DNA from: Pseudomonas lalkuanensis
GTDB lineage: Bacteria; Pseudomonadota; Gammaproteobacteria; Pseudomonadales; Pseudomonadaceae
NCBI RefSeq assembly: GCF_008807375.1
Contig: NZ_CP043311.1
Span: 5,808,001 to 5,872,000, forward strand
DNA: 64,000 nucleotides
Direction: 5' to 3'
Below are positions 1 through 9,895 of this stretch, piece by piece (positions within the stretch are counted from its first letter, which is position 1; each line of letters starts with the position of its first letter). The notes beneath the pieces were generated by a model. The model ran no database searches. It worked only from the letters and a program-made list of their open reading frames with translations, and was not told where the DNA came from. Both the position numbers and the translations under genes were made by a program.

Positions 1-103
1 TCCAGCACTTAGTCGAGAACCTGCGATTCGGGCATGCTTGCCGTCCCGCGAGAAGAGCGATTGACTACTCTTTGAGACTGAACAGCGTGACCGAGGAGCA
101 TGC

Positions 104-1888
104 ATGTCCGCCTTTGCCTCACCCGCCCAGGATCGTTGGCTGGACCTCAACGACCTGATGCGCGAACTGGTGGCCCAGGGCCGCCTGAGCCAGGACCAGG
201 CCGAACATTGCCTGGCCATTCGCCGTAGCGCGGTGAACAACCAACAGCATCCCCTGGAGTTCCTGGCCAGCCAGCAGGTGGACGATCTCAAGCGTCCCGG
301 CAAGAAGCTGGACCTGGAAACCCTCAGCCACTGGCTGGCCGAACATGCCGGCCAGCCCTACCTGCGCATCGACCCGCTGAAGATCGACGTCGCCGCCATC
401 ACCCCGTTGATGTCCTACGCCTTCGCCCAGCGCCACAAGATCCTCGCCGTGGAGGTGAATAGCGAGGCGGTGACCATCGCCAGCGCCCAGCCCTTCGTGC
501 AGGGCTGGGAAAGCAACCTCACCCACGTGCTCAAGCGCCCGATCAAGCGCGTGGTCGCCAACCCGGTGGACATCCAGAAGTTCACCCTGGAGTTCTACCG
601 CCTGGCCAAGTCGGTCAGCGGCGCCAGCGCGGTGGACCAGAAGATCAGCGGCGTCGGCAACTTCGAGCAGTTGCTCAAGCTCGGCTCCAGCGAGCAGGAG
701 CCGGACGCCAACGACGCGCACATCGTCAACATCGTCGACTGGCTGTTCCAGTACGCCTACCAGCAGCGCGCCAGCGATATCCACATCGAACCGCGCCGCG
801 AGCAGGGCACCGTGCGTTTCCGCATCGACGGCGTACTGCACACCGTCTATCAATTCCCGCCGCAGGTCACCATGGCGGTGGTCAGCCGCCTGAAGAGCCT
901 TGGGCGGATGAACGTGGCGGAAAAGCGCAAGCCCCAGGACGGCCGGGTCAAGACCAAGACCCCGGACGGCGGCGAAGTGGAACTGCGCCTGTCGACGTTG
1001 CCCACCGCCTTCGGCGAAAAGATGGTGATGCGGATCTTCGACCCCGAAGTGCTGCTGAAAAGCTTCGACCAGCTCGGTTTCTCCCAGGATGACCTGCGCC
1101 GCTGGCAGAGCATGACCAACCAGCCCAACGGCATCATCCTGGTCACCGGCCCCACCGGCTCTGGCAAGACCACGACGCTCTACACCACGCTCAAGCAGCT
1201 GGCCACGAGCGAGGTGAACGTCTGCACCATCGAAGACCCCATCGAGATGATCGAGGGCGCCTTCAACCAGATGCAGGTGCAGCACAACATCGACCTGACC
1301 TTCGCCAGCGGCGTGCGCGCGCTGATGCGCCAGGACCCGGACATCATCATGATCGGCGAGATTCGCGATCTGGAAACCGCCGAGATGGCGATCCAGGCCG
1401 CGCTGACCGGCCACCTGGTGCTCTCCACCCTGCACACCAACGACGCCCCAAGCGCCATCACCCGCCTGCTGGAACTGGGCGTGCCCTATTACCTGCTGCG
1501 CGCCACCCTGCTCGGGGTCATGGCCCAGCGACTAGTGCGCACCCTGTGTCCGCACTGCAAGGCACCGATGGAACTGCGCGAGGAAGACTGGGCCAGCCTG
1601 ACCAAACCCTGGAGCGCGCCGCTGCCTACCGGCGCCCACCGCGCCGTTGGCTGCCTGGAATGCCGTGATACCGGCTACCGGGGCCGCGCAGGGGTGTACG
1701 AGATCATGCTGCTGTCCGACGGCATCAAACCGCTGATCACCGCCGATACCGACCTCATCGCCCTGCGCCGTGCAGCCTTCAAGGAAGGCATGCGCAGCCT
1801 GCGCCTGTCCGGCGCGCAGAAGGTCGCCTCGGGCCTGACAACCATCGAAGAAGTGCTGCGGGTCACGCCACAAAGCGAACAGAAATGA
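104..1888 (+). CDS. GspE/PulE/PilB-family secretion ATPase
   Basis: The 594-residue protein belongs to the type II secretion/type IV pilus assembly ATPase family, cytoplasmic hexamers that power pilin or pseudopilin extension. An N-terminal GspE-N-like region covers about residues 1-150. The Walker A motif GPTGSGKTT is near residue 349, an Asp-box and Walker B stretch reads [12 protein letters not shown], and a C-terminal zinc-finger-like pair of CxxC motifs (CPHC and CLEC) is typical of GspE and PilB. An RBS-like GAGGAG precedes the ATG by about 7 bases. No other secretion or pilus gene is adjacent, so its partner machine is not visible here. An orphan GspE-like ATPase occupies the equivalent place in P. 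aeruginosa as I recall it. The family call is firm; the specific system is unknown. Confidence 0.9.
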   Translation: MSAFASPAQDRWLDLNDLMRELVAQGRLSQDQAEHCLAIRRSAVNNQQHPLEFLASQQVDDLKRPGKKLDLETLSHWLAEHAGQPYLRIDPLKIDVAAITPLMSYAFAQRHKILAVEVNSEAVTIASAQPFVQGWESNLTHVLKRPIKRVVANPVDIQKFTLEFYRLAKSVSGASAVDQKISGVGNFEQLLKLGSSEQEPDANDAHIVNIVDWLFQYAYQQRASDIHIEPRREQGTVRFRIDGVLHTVYQFPPQVTMAVVSRLKSLGRMNVAEKRKPQDGRVKTKTPDGGEVELRLSTLPTAFGEKMVMRIFDPEVLLKSFDQLGFSQDDLRRWQSMTNQPNGIILVTGPTGSGKTTTLYTTLKQLATSEVNVCTIEDPIEMIEGAFNQMQVQHNIDLTFASGVRALMRQDPDIIMIGEIRDLETAEMAIQAALTGHLVLSTLHTNDAPSAITRLLELGVPYYLLRATLLGVMAQRLVRTLCPHCKAPMELREEDWASLTKPWSAPLPTGAHRAVGCLECRDTGYRGRAGVYEIMLLSDGIKPLITADTDLIALRRAAFKEGMRSLRLSGAQKVASGLTTIEEVLRVTPQSEQK

Positions 1889-1955
1889 AATGCTTGGCGG
1901 CTGGAGCGGAGGGGCTCCAGTCACCGAGATACAGCCAGCAAAAGGAGCACATCCC

Positions 1956-2876
1956 ATGGAAATCGGCAGTGTCGTCATCCTCTTCGTCGCCCTGGCGATC
2001 GCCATCGTCTTCATGGGCTTCAAGGTCGTGCCGCAAGGCTTCGAGTGGACGGTAGAGCGCTTCGGCCGCTACACCAACACGCTCAAGCCGGGCCTGAACA
2101 TCATCGTTCCGGTGATGGACCGCATCGGCCGCAAGATCAACGTCATGGAAAGCGTGCTGGACATTCCCCCGCAGGAAGCCATCAGCGCCGACAACGCCAT
2201 CGTCACCATCGACGCCGTGTGCTTCTTCCAGGTGATCAACACCGCCCAGGCGGCCTACGAGGTCAACGACCTGGAACACGCCATCCGCAACCTGGTGATG
2301 ACCAACATCCGCACCGTGCTCGGTTCCATGGAGCTGGACGCCATGCTCAGCCAGCGCGACGCGATCAACGAACGCCTGCTGCGCACCGTGGATGAAGCCA
2401 CCGCGCCCTGGGGCATCAAGGTCACCCGTATCGAGATCAAGGACATCACCCCGCCGGTCGACCTGGTGGAAGCCATGGCGAGCCAGATGAAAGCCGAGCG
2501 TCTGAAGCGCGCCCAGGTCCTCGAAGCCGAAGGCCGGCGCCAGGCGGAAATCCTCACGGCCGAGGGCGAGAAGCAGGCGCAGATCCTCAAGGCCGAAGGC
2601 GAGCGTACCGCCGCCTTCCTGGAAGCCGAGGCCCGTGAGCGCGCCGCCCAGGCCGAAGCCGAGGCGACCCGCGTGGTGTCCGAGGCCATCGCGCACGGCA
2701 ACGTGCAGGCGGTGAACTACTTCGTCGCGCAGAAATACGTGGACGCGCTGGGCAAGCTGGCCAGCGCCAACAACAGCAAGGTGGTGCTGATGCCCCTGGA
2801 AGCCAGCCAGGTGATCGGCGCGGTGGGCGGCATCGGCGAAATCGTCCGTGCCACCTTCGACGGCAAGAAGGGCTGA
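1956..2876 (+). CDS. qmcA: SPFH/band 7 (stomatin-like) membrane protease-associated protein QmcA
   Basis: The 306-residue protein has one N-terminal membrane helix (about residues 4-22), an SPFH/band 7 domain ([14 protein letters not shown] region) and a long Ala/Glu/Lys/Arg-rich coiled coil (about residues 170-240) with repeated EAEG units. Family members form large ring assemblies in the inner membrane and modulate membrane proteases such as FtsH. The start at the ATG is chosen because AAAGGAG lies 9 bases upstream; an in-frame extension to 1890 has no such site. The gene is followed 4 bases later by an NfeD-family gene, the same qmcA-ybbJ pairing seen in E. coli, so the two proteins probably act as a complex. 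Confidence 0.9.
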   Translation: MEIGSVVILFVALAIAIVFMGFKVVPQGFEWTVERFGRYTNTLKPGLNIIVPVMDRIGRKINVMESVLDIPPQEAISADNAIVTIDAVCFFQVINTAQAAYEVNDLEHAIRNLVMTNIRTVLGSMELDAMLSQRDAINERLLRTVDEATAPWGIKVTRIEIKDITPPVDLVEAMASQMKAERLKRAQVLEAEGRRQAEILTAEGEKQAQILKAEGERTAAFLEAEARERAAQAEAEATRVVSEAIAHGNVQAVNYFVAQKYVDALGKLASANNSKVVLMPLEASQVIGAVGGIGEIVRATFDGKKG

Positions 2877-2880
2877 AACG

Positions 2881-3327
2881 ATGTGGAACTACCTCCAGCA
2901 CCTGACCTACTGGGACTGGCTGGCACTCGGCACCCTCCTGCTGATCCTCGAAGTCTTCGGCGCCGGCGGCTACCTGCTGTGGATAGGCGTGGCCGCGGCC
3001 TGCGTCGGGGTGATCACCTTCATCGCCCCTGAACTGCACTGGGCCATCCAGTTCCTGCTGTTCGGCGTCCTCTCCATCCTCACCGCCGTGCTCTGGTGGC
3101 GTCGCCAGCGCAGCGCCGCGAAAGTCTCCGACCAGCCCGGCCTGAACCGGCGCGGCCAGGAGTTCGTGGGCCGCGAATTCGCCCTGCATGAAGCCATCAG
3201 CGGCGGTCGCGGCAAGATCCGCGCCGGCGATTCCGTCTGGCTGGTGTCCGGGCCGGACCTGCCGGCCGGCAGCCAGGTGCGCGTCGTCGGCCAGGATGGC
3301 GTGCTACTGAAGGTCGAACCCGTCTGA
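2881..3327 (+). CDS. NfeD-family (YbbJ-like) membrane protein
   Basis: This 148-residue short-form NfeD protein has a membrane part with two to three hydrophobic helices between about residues 14 and 78, followed by a C-terminal OB-fold domain from about residue 90 (VGREFALHEAISGGRGKIRAGD, ending VLLKVEPV). NfeD proteins are obligate partners of SPFH/stomatin proteins. The gene starts 4 bases after the qmcA-like stop, so the two are translationally coupled. The protease moiety of long NfeD proteins is absent, as in YbbJ. The function is inferred from the family and the pairing. Confidence 0.88.
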   Translation: MWNYLQHLTYWDWLALGTLLLILEVFGAGGYLLWIGVAAACVGVITFIAPELHWAIQFLLFGVLSILTAVLWWRRQRSAAKVSDQPGLNRRGQEFVGREFALHEAISGGRGKIRAGDSVWLVSGPDLPAGSQVRVVGQDGVLLKVEPV

Positions 3328-3591
3328 TCATCCCGCGCCGCGGATCGCCAGCCGGGCTTGCAGGGCCGGACCTGGTGATTGCGAAGGGAGTATCGGAATA
3401 TCGGTCACCCAGCGCCTGCGTCCGCTGCTCGCGGCGGGCGCGGGACGTGGAGACCATCGAAGGGTGCAAGCTGAAAGGCATCATCAACCGCTATCGCCGA
3501 GCGGGATCGACATGCAGCCTTGACGGCCTGCGGGGCATTCATCGAACCTGCACGCCCGTGAAGCACGCTTGCCTGTACAGCGGATGTCTGC

Positions 3592-5898
3592 ATGTCGAAG
3601 CACCACAAGATCGCCCCGCCCAAGCCTGTTCGGCGCCCTGTCTACCCGGTCCTGGCAGCCCTGCTGCTGTTGATCGGACTGGGCGTCTGGCTGTACCTCA
3701 AGGGCGGCAGCGGTACCCAGCCGGACAAACTCCCGTCCCAGGCCGGTAACCAGACCGCGAGCATGGTGGACGAAGGCCAGTGCGCCGGTTGCCATGCCCG
3801 GCAGGCGAACGACTGGCGGGGCAGCCACCACCAGCTGGCGATGCAGGAAGCCACCGACGCCAGCGTGCTGGGCGATTTCAACGACGTCACCTTCCAGGGT
3901 GAAGGCGAGACCACCCGTTTCTTCCGCAAGGAGGGCGGCTTCTGGGTCAACACCCCCGGCGCCAACGGCAAGCCGGCCGATTTCCGCGTTGCCTACGCCT
4001 TCGGCGTCGCGCCGCTGCAGCAGTACCTGATCGAGATTCCGGGCGGACGCCTGCAGGCCCTGGGCGTGGCCTGGGACGTGGACAAGCGCGCCTGGTTCCA
4101 TCTCTACCCCGGGCAGGGCGTGGACTTCCGAAATCCCCTGCACTGGAGCCGCCCGCAGCAGAACGCCAACTTCATGTGCGTGGAATGCCACACCACGGGC
4201 TTCAAGCGTAACTACGACCCCGCCGCCGATCGCTTCTCCAGCCAGTGGAACAGCCTCGGCGTCGGCTGCCAGGCCTGTCACGGCCCGGCCTCCGGCCATC
4301 TCGACTGGGCGGCGAAGAAGCTCGATGCAGCGAACGCCGGCTTCGCCATCGACCTCAGCGGCACCAACAGGATCAGGGCCGTGGAAACCTGCGCCCGCTG
4401 CCACTCCCGGCGCGCACCGCTGGACGACGGCCACCACCAGGAAAACCGCCTGATGGACGACTACCTGCCCAGCGCGCTGACCCGTGAGCTCTACGAACTG
4501 GACGGCAAGATCAAGGACGAGGTGTTCGAGTACGGCTCCTTCGCCCAGAGCCGGATGTTCGCCAAGGGCCTGCGTTGCAGCACTTGCCACAACCCTCACA
4601 GCACGGCACTCGAGGTGCCGGGCAACGGCCTCTGCCTGCAGTGCCACAACCCGTCGGGCAAGACCGGCATCTCCGGGATCGACGGCAAGGGACTGAAAGC
4701 GAAGGACTACGACAACCCCGAGCATCACCATCACCCCCAGGGGCAGGCCGGCTCGCAATGCGTGGATTGCCACATGCCGGGCAAGTCCTTCATGGTCAAC
4801 GACTATCGCCACGACCACGGCTTCACCCTGCCCAACCCGGCCCGCGCCCTGCGCCTGGGCACCTCGGATGCCTGCCTCGGCTGCCACCGCGACCAGTCGG
4901 GCGACAGGGTCGCCGAGCAGTTTCGCCTCTGGTACGGCGAGGCCAAGGCCGACGCGCCCCGCTACGACGAAAGCCTGTGGCTGATTCGCAATGGCCGTCC
5001 GGGCGCCTCGCGGGCGCTCTACCAGCAACTGGAAATCCGCGAGCTGCCGGCCATTCGCCGCGCTACCTTGCTGGCGGAACTGCCGGCCTATCCCAGCGAA
5101 CGGGCGCTCAAGGCCGCCGCACGGGACCTGACCCACCCCGCACCGCAGGTGCGCCTGGCGGCGATTCGTGCAGTCGCGGCCCTGGTGCCGCCTGAGCAGC
5201 GGCGCAATCTGCTGGCGCCCTTGCTCACCGACCCGGTGCGCGGCGTACGCATCACCGCCGCCCATGAGCTGCTGGGGCTGCGCGCCACAGGGCTGGGCAA
5301 TTACGAGAAAACCTGGGACAAGGCCATCGCGGAATACGAGGCCGTGCAACTCAAGCTGCAGGAACGCGCCGAGGCCAACCTCAACCTGGCACTGCTCTAT
5401 CAAGCCAACGGGCGCGGCGACGCCGTGGAGTCGCGCCTGCGCACCGCACTGCAGCGCGATCCGGAATTCCTGCCGGCCCTGGTCGCCCTGGTGCAGTGGC
5501 TGGATGGCAACTTCCGCTGGGAGGAAGGCCGTGCCCTGCTCGACCGGGGCCTCAAGGAACATCCCCAGTCCGCCCTGCTACAGCACGCCAACGGGCTGAT
5601 GCTGGTGCGCAAGGGCGATCTGCCGGCGGCGCTCGAGGCCTTTGCCGAAGCCGTCCGCCTGGAGCCACAGAACAGCCAGTACGACTACGTCTACGCCGTG
5701 GCCCTGCACGATAGCGGCCAGCTGGAGACGGCTTGCCATCGACTGGAAGAATTGCTCGAGCGCGACGCCGCCAACCGCGAAGCACGCCTGGCACTGATCA
5801 GCTACTGGCGCGAAGCCGGGCAGATGCAGAAGGTCCAGGCGCTGCTGGCGGAACTGGAGCAGCAGAACCCGGACGACCCGGCGCTGAGGCGGGAGTAG
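3592..5898 (+). CDS. Membrane-anchored octaheme c-type cytochrome with HEAT and TPR repeats
   Basis: The 768-residue protein has an N-terminal anchor or uncleaved signal (hydrophobic residues 18-36). Eight CXXCH heme-binding motifs begin at about residues 64, 196, 226, 267, 329, 348, 390 and 428 (CAGCH, CVECH, CQACH, CARCH, CSTCH, CLQCH, CVDCH, CLGCH). A His-rich NPEHHHHPQG lies between hemes 6 and 7. After the hemes come HEAT-like helical repeats (about residues 485-565) and tetratricopeptide repeats (about 595-765). The heme part resembles the cytochrome c554/doubled-CXXCH families of multiheme electron carriers and reductases. The protein should face the periplasm and carry electrons to or from an unknown substrate. 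No quinol dehydrogenase, maturation or terminal reductase gene is next to it. Eight-heme proteins are uncommon in pseudomonads. Confidence 0.88.
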   Translation: MSKHHKIAPPKPVRRPVYPVLAALLLLIGLGVWLYLKGGSGTQPDKLPSQAGNQTASMVDEGQCAGCHARQANDWRGSHHQLAMQEATDASVLGDFNDVTFQGEGETTRFFRKEGGFWVNTPGANGKPADFRVAYAFGVAPLQQYLIEIPGGRLQALGVAWDVDKRAWFHLYPGQGVDFRNPLHWSRPQQNANFMCVECHTTGFKRNYDPAADRFSSQWNSLGVGCQACHGPASGHLDWAAKKLDAANAGFAIDLSGTNRIRAVETCARCHSRRAPLDDGHHQENRLMDDYLPSALTRELYELDGKIKDEVFEYGSFAQSRMFAKGLRCSTCHNPHSTALEVPGNGLCLQCHNPSGKTGISGIDGKGLKAKDYDNPEHHHHPQGQAGSQCVDCHMPGKSFMVNDYRHDHGFTLPNPARALRLGTSDACLGCHRDQSGDRVAEQFRLWYGEAKADAPRYDESLWLIRNGRPGASRALYQQLEIRELPAIRRATLLAELPAYPSERALKAAARDLTHPAPQVRLAAIRAVAALVPPEQRRNLLAPLLTDPVRGVRITAAHELLGLRATGLGNYEKTWDKAIAEYEAVQLKLQERAEANLNLALLYQANGRGDAVESRLRTALQRDPEFLPALVALVQWLDGNFRWEEGRALLDRGLKEHPQSALLQHANGLMLVRKGDLPAALEAFAEAVRLEPQNSQYDYVYAVALHDSGQLETACHRLEELLERDAANREARLALISYWREAGQMQKVQALLAELEQQNPDDPALRRE

Positions 5899-6055
5899 TC
5901 GGAGCTCGTCCCTGGGAACGATCCTTGCGCCGCCAGACGCTGGTGCGCGCGGCGTACCCGACCCGTACCCGTGACCGGTGGGCGGCGAGGTTGAACTACG
6001 TCGATGGCGGCTGAATCTGATGTTCTAGGCCCACCCGTGAACGGAGTAACAGCCT

Positions 6056-6364
6056 ATGCGCACCCGCCTCTATACAGCCGCTTTCGCCCTGATCGCCGTA
6101 CCTTTCGGCTCGGCCATGGCAGACAGCGATTTCTGGCGAGACATCATTTCGTCCGGTGCCACGACCGCATCCACCTACCTCACCTTCAAGGACGACAAGC
6201 TGATAGTCGCGGCACGCGACGATGCCAGCAGCTTCGTCGCCAGCGGCGGGGAAATCCGCGGCCCCTACCTGGAAGCCGCATTGCAGCGCATTCGCAGCGA
6301 ACACCCCGACCTCAAGGCCAGCGACGCCGAACTGGCCGGTGCGATCCTGGCAACCGAAGAATGA
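6056..6364 (+). CDS. Small secreted DUF2388-family protein
   Basis: The 102-residue protein has a clear signal peptide (about residues 1-22, ending AMA before DSDF). The mature domain resembles the DUF2388 family of Pseudomonas periplasmic proteins, with the pattern S-G-A-T-T-A-S-T-Y, DDKLIVAARDDAS and a final AGAILATEE. Its function is unknown. GGAG sits 10 bases before the ATG. It is followed by a REP-like palindromic region that separates it from the convergent gcvP. Confidence 0.75.
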   Translation: MRTRLYTAAFALIAVPFGSAMADSDFWRDIISSGATTASTYLTFKDDKLIVAARDDASSFVASGGEIRGPYLEAALQRIRSEHPDLKASDAELAGAILATEE

Positions 6365-6374
6365 AGTAATGCCC

Positions 6375-6495
6375 TTCGCTCCCACAGGGCCGAACCTTGT
6401 GGGAGCGAATTCATTCGCGATCCGGCGCCGGTAGCGCGATCCTCGACCCAGCCCACGTGCACCTAACCCTTCGCGAGCAGGGCTCGCTCCTACGG
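6375..6495. repeat. REP-like extragenic palindromic repeat cluster
   Basis: The spacer between the DUF2388 gene and gcvP holds inverted repeats. CGCTCCCACA (about 6377) pairs with TTGTGGGAGCG (about 6395-6405), GAATTCATTCGCGA follows, and a GC-rich pair TCGCGAGCAGGGCTCGCTCC lies at 6471-6490. The GGAGCGAATTCATTCGCGA unit recurs twice at 40.6 kb, again between convergent genes. This is the form of Pseudomonas REP elements. Confidence 0.7.
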
Positions 6496-6509
6496 TCCTG
6501 ACTTCAGAC

Positions 6510-9386
6510 CTACTCCCGATAGTCCTCGATCGGCACGCAAGCGCAGAACAGGTTGCGGTCGCCGTAGACGTTGTCCACCCGGTTCACCGTCGGCCAGTAC
6601 TTGTGGGCGCGGGTATGCGCGGTCGGGGTGACGGCTTCCTCGATGCCGTAAGGCCGTTCCCAGTGACCGATGACATCAGCCAGGGTGTGGGGCGCACGCT
6701 TGAGTGGGTTGTCTTCGGCCGGCCAGTCGCCCGCCTGAACCTTGGCGATCTCCGCGCGAATGCTCAGCATCGCCTCGATGAAGCGGTCCAGCTCGTGTTT
6801 GTTTTCGCTTTCCGTGGGCTCGACCATCAGCGTGCCCGGTACCGGGAAGCTCATGGTCGGCGCATGGAAGCCGTAGTCCATCAGGCGCTTGGCCACGTCC
6901 TCCTCGGTAATCCCGGTTTCCGCCTTGAGCGGCCGCAGGTCGAGGATGCATTCATGGGCCACCCGCCCGTTGCGCCCGCTGTAGAGCACCGGGTAGGCGT
7001 CGCCAAGCTGCCGGGCCAGGTAGTTCGCGCTGAGGATCGCCACTTCGGTGGCATCGGCCAGCTCCGGCCCCATCATGGCGATATACATCCAGCTGATCGG
7101 CAGGATGCTCGCGCTCCCCCAGGGCGCCGCGCTGACCGCGCCGTTCTCCGGGTTCGGTCCCTTCAGCTCGATCACCGGGTGGTTGGCGACGAAGGGGGCC
7201 AGGTGCGCACGCACGCCGATCGGCCCCATGCCCGGCCCGCCACCACCGTGGGGAATGCAGAAGGTCTTGTGCAGGTTCATGTGCGAGACGTCGGCGCCGA
7301 TGTCCGCCGGACGCGCCAGGCCCACCTGGGCGTTTAGGTTGGCGCCATCCATGTACACCTGGCCGCCGTGGCTGTGGATGACCTCGCAGATTTCGCGGAT
7401 GCCCTCTTCGTACACACCATGGGTCGAGGGGTAGGTGGCCATCAGGCAGGACAGTTGGCCACCGGCGTCCTCGGCCTTGCGCTTGAGGTCTTCCAGGTCG
7501 ACGTTCCCTTCCTGGTCGCACTCGACGATGACCACCCGCATGCTCGCCATCTGCGCCGAAGCCGGATTGGTGCCGTGGGCCGAGGCGGGAATCAGGCAGA
7601 TGTTGCGATGCCCCTCGCCGCGGCTCTCGTGGTAGCGGCGGATGGCGAGCAGCCCGGCGTATTCGCCCTGGGCGCCGGAGTTGGGCTGCATGCAGATGGC
7701 GTCAAATCCGGTGATGGCACATAACCAGGACTCCAGTTCGTCGATCATCAGCTTGTAGCCGAGGGCCTGCGTGCGGGGCGCGAAGGGGTGCAGGTTGGCG
7801 AACTCCGGCCAGGTGATGGGGATCATCTCGCTGGTGGCGTTGAGCTTCATGGTGCAGGAGCCCAGCGGGATCATCGCCTGGTTCAGTGCCAGGTCCTTGT
7901 TCTCCAGCTGCTTGAGGTAACGCAGCATCTCGGTTTCGCTGTGGTGGGCGTTGAACACCGGGTGGTCGAGATAACCGCTGCTGCGGGAAAGCTCGGGCGG
8001 GATACCGGGGACCAGCACGGCTTGGTCCAGTTCGGCGACGGACAGGCCGTGGTCGGCGCCGAGGAAGATGCTGAACAGCTGATTCACTGTTTCCGCCGTG
8101 CAGGTTTCGTCGAGGCTGACCCCCAGCTTGCCGCGACCGAGGATGCGCAGGTTGACGCGCGCCGCCTTGGCCGACTCGATGATCGCCGTCTGGCTGCCGC
8201 CGACATCCAGGGTCAGGGTATCGAAGTAGTACTGGTTGTCACGCTGGACGCCCCGGCGCGCCAGGCCTTCGGCAAGGATCGCGGTGAGCCGGTGGACCCG
8301 CTGGGCGATGCGTCTCAGCCCCTCGGGGCCGTGGTAGACGGCGTAGCAGCTGGCGATGTTGGCCAGCAGCACCTGGGCCGTGCAGATGTTGGAGTTGGCC
8401 TTCTCGCGGCGGATATGCTGCTCGCGGGTCTGCAAGGCCATGCGCAGGGCGACGTTGCCGCGGGCGTCCTTGGAAACGCCGATGATCCGCCCGGGCATGG
8501 CGCGCTTGAAGTCGTCACGGGTAGCGAAGAAGGCCGCGTGAGGGCCGCCGTAGCCCATGGGCACGCCGAAGCGCTGGGCCGAGCCGAACACCACGTCCGC
8601 CCCCAGCTCGCCGGGTGGGGTGAGCACCAGCAGGCTGAGCAGGTCGGCGCCGACGCAGGCGAGCGCCTGCTGGCCATGCAGGTGCTGGATGAGCGGGCGC
8701 AGGTCGCGGATCTCGCCGTGGGTATCCGGGTACTGCAGCAGCGCGCCGAATACCTGGTGCTGCGCCAGGTTATCCACATGGTCCAACACCAGGTCGAAGC
8801 CAAAGGCCTGGGCCCGGGTCTGCACCACGGAAATGGTCTGCGGGTGGCAATCCTCGTCGACGAAGAACAGGTTGCTCTTGGACTTCGCCACGCGCTTGGC
8901 GAGCGCCATGGCTTCGGCGGCGGCGGTGGCTTCATCGAGCAGGGACGCACTGGCGAGGTCGAGACCGGTGAGGTCGATGGTCAGTTGCTGGAAGTTCAGC
9001 AGCGCTTCCAGCCGCCCCTGGGCGATCTCCGGCTGGTAGGGTGTGTAGGCGGTGTACCAACCGGGATTTTCCAGCACGTTGCGCAGGATCACCGTGGGCG
9101 TGATGGTGCCGTAGTAGCCCATGCCGATCAGGCTGGTCCACAGCTGGTTCTGGTCGGCGTAGCCGCGCAGCTTGGCCAGGGCCTGCTGTTCGTCCAGCGC
9201 CGCCGGCAGCTCAAGAGGGCGATTGAGGCGGATCGCCGGCGGTACCGTCTGCACGATCAGCTCATCGAGGCTGTCGAGGCCCATGGCCTCAAGCATGGCC
9301 CGCTGCTCCGCTTCGTCCGGCCCCAGATGGCGGCGGAGGAAGGCATCGGGCTGTTGGAGCTGGGACAGCGAGGGCATCTGGGACAT
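6510..9386 (-). CDS. gcvP: Glycine dehydrogenase (decarboxylating), glycine cleavage P protein
   Basis: The P protein decarboxylates glycine and transfers the aminomethyl group to the lipoyl arm of GcvH. At 958 residues it has the normal length for the single-chain form. The PLP-binding lysine lies in the motif [16 protein letters not shown] near residue 705, and the N-terminal DAFLRRHLG signature is intact. The start is the ATG at 9386 ([10 protein letters not shown]), preceded by GAGGTTCTGCCC; the open frame continues upstream without an RBS. It is the third gene of gcvT-gcvH-gcvP, but a strong stem-loop with a T-run lies between gcvH and this gene, so its expression may depend on readthrough. 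Confidence 0.97.
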   Translation of the reverse strand: MSQMPSLSQLQQPDAFLRRHLGPDEAEQRAMLEAMGLDSLDELIVQTVPPAIRLNRPLELPAALDEQQALAKLRGYADQNQLWTSLIGMGYYGTITPTVILRNVLENPGWYTAYTPYQPEIAQGRLEALLNFQQLTIDLTGLDLASASLLDEATAAAEAMALAKRVAKSKSNLFFVDEDCHPQTISVVQTRAQAFGFDLVLDHVDNLAQHQVFGALLQYPDTHGEIRDLRPLIQHLHGQQALACVGADLLSLLVLTPPGELGADVVFGSAQRFGVPMGYGGPHAAFFATRDDFKRAMPGRIIGVSKDARGNVALRMALQTREQHIRREKANSNICTAQVLLANIASCYAVYHGPEGLRRIAQRVHRLTAILAEGLARRGVQRDNQYYFDTLTLDVGGSQTAIIESAKAARVNLRILGRGKLGVSLDETCTAETVNQLFSIFLGADHGLSVAELDQAVLVPGIPPELSRSSGYLDHPVFNAHHSETEMLRYLKQLENKDLALNQAMIPLGSCTMKLNATSEMIPITWPEFANLHPFAPRTQALGYKLMIDELESWLCAITGFDAICMQPNSGAQGEYAGLLAIRRYHESRGEGHRNICLIPASAHGTNPASAQMASMRVVIVECDQEGNVDLEDLKRKAEDAGGQLSCLMATYPSTHGVYEEGIREICEVIHSHGGQVYMDGANLNAQVGLARPADIGADVSHMNLHKTFCIPHGGGGPGMGPIGVRAHLAPFVANHPVIELKGPNPENGAVSAAPWGSASILPISWMYIAMMGPELADATEVAILSANYLARQLGDAYPVLYSGRNGRVAHECILDLRPLKAETGITEEDVAKRLMDYGFHAPTMSFPVPGTLMVEPTESENKHELDRFIEAMLSIRAEIAKVQAGDWPAEDNPLKRAPHTLADVIGHWERPYGIEEAVTPTAHTRAHKYWPTVNRVDNVYGDRNLFCACVPIEDYRE

Positions 9387-9416
9387 GGGCAGAACCTCGT
9401 TTGGCCGCATCGAAAA

Positions 9417-9447
9417 ACAAAAAGCCTCGACTAGCGAGGCTTTTTGA
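9417..9447 (-). terminator. Rho-independent terminator-like hairpin between gcvH and gcvP
   Basis: AAAAAGCCTCG pairs with CGAGGCTTTTT around an ACTAG loop, giving an 11-bp stem with a run of T on the minus-strand transcript. It lies just after the gcvH stop and about 32 bases before the gcvP start, so it would reduce gcvP transcription relative to gcvT and gcvH. Confidence 0.8.
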
Positions 9448-9462
9448 AGGATAGCGGGTGAA

Positions 9463-9852
9463 TCAGCTATCGGCGTCGGCAGCTGCCTTGTAGGCGGCGG
9501 CATCGAGCAGTTTGTCCAGCTCGGCAACGTCGCTCGGCTTGAGCTTGAAGAACCAGGAACCGTACGGATCGCTGTTGACGCTCTCGGGGGCATCGCTGAC
9601 GCCTTCGTTCACGGCAATCACTTCACCGCCGATCGGCGCGTAGATGTCGGAAGCGGCCTTCACCGATTCCACCACGCCGGCTTCCTGACCAGCGGCCAGG
9701 GTCTTGCCGACTTCCGGCAGTTCGACGAAGACCACGTCGCCCAGGGCTTCCTGGGCATGGTCGGTGATGCCCACGGTAACGGTGCCATCGGCTTCCAGAC
9801 GGGCCCACTCGTGGCTGGGGGCGTAACGCAGTTCAGCGGGGATGTTGCTCAT
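9463..9852 (-). CDS. gcvH: Glycine cleavage system H protein (lipoyl carrier)
   Basis: This 129-residue lipoyl carrier shuttles the aminomethyl intermediate between GcvP and GcvT. The lipoylated lysine is Lys65 in the motif VESVKAASD, and the family signature HEWAR...VGITDHAQE is present near residues 14-35. Its length is the family norm. It sits 43 bases downstream of gcvT on the same strand and is followed by a terminator-like hairpin. Confidence 0.97.
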   Translation of the reverse strand: MSNIPAELRYAPSHEWARLEADGTVTVGITDHAQEALGDVVFVELPEVGKTLAAGQEAGVVESVKAASDIYAPIGGEVIAVNEGVSDAPESVNSDPYGSWFFKLKPSDVAELDKLLDAAAYKAAADADS

Positions 9853-9895
9853 GTCGAATTCCTCAGAGACTGTGGCGGATGGCCCGCCTGCAAAT

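Noticed and set aside
3484..5562. 692-codon minus-strand open frame opposite the octaheme cytochrome
   Set aside because: The plus-strand frame has eight CXXCH motifs and a signal anchor; the reverse has no domain features.
7788..9434. 548-codon open frame on the plus strand opposite gcvP
   Set aside because: It is antisense to a conserved gene, low in complexity (Gly/Val/His/Gln-rich) and has no family resemblance. Such frames are common opposite high-GC genes.
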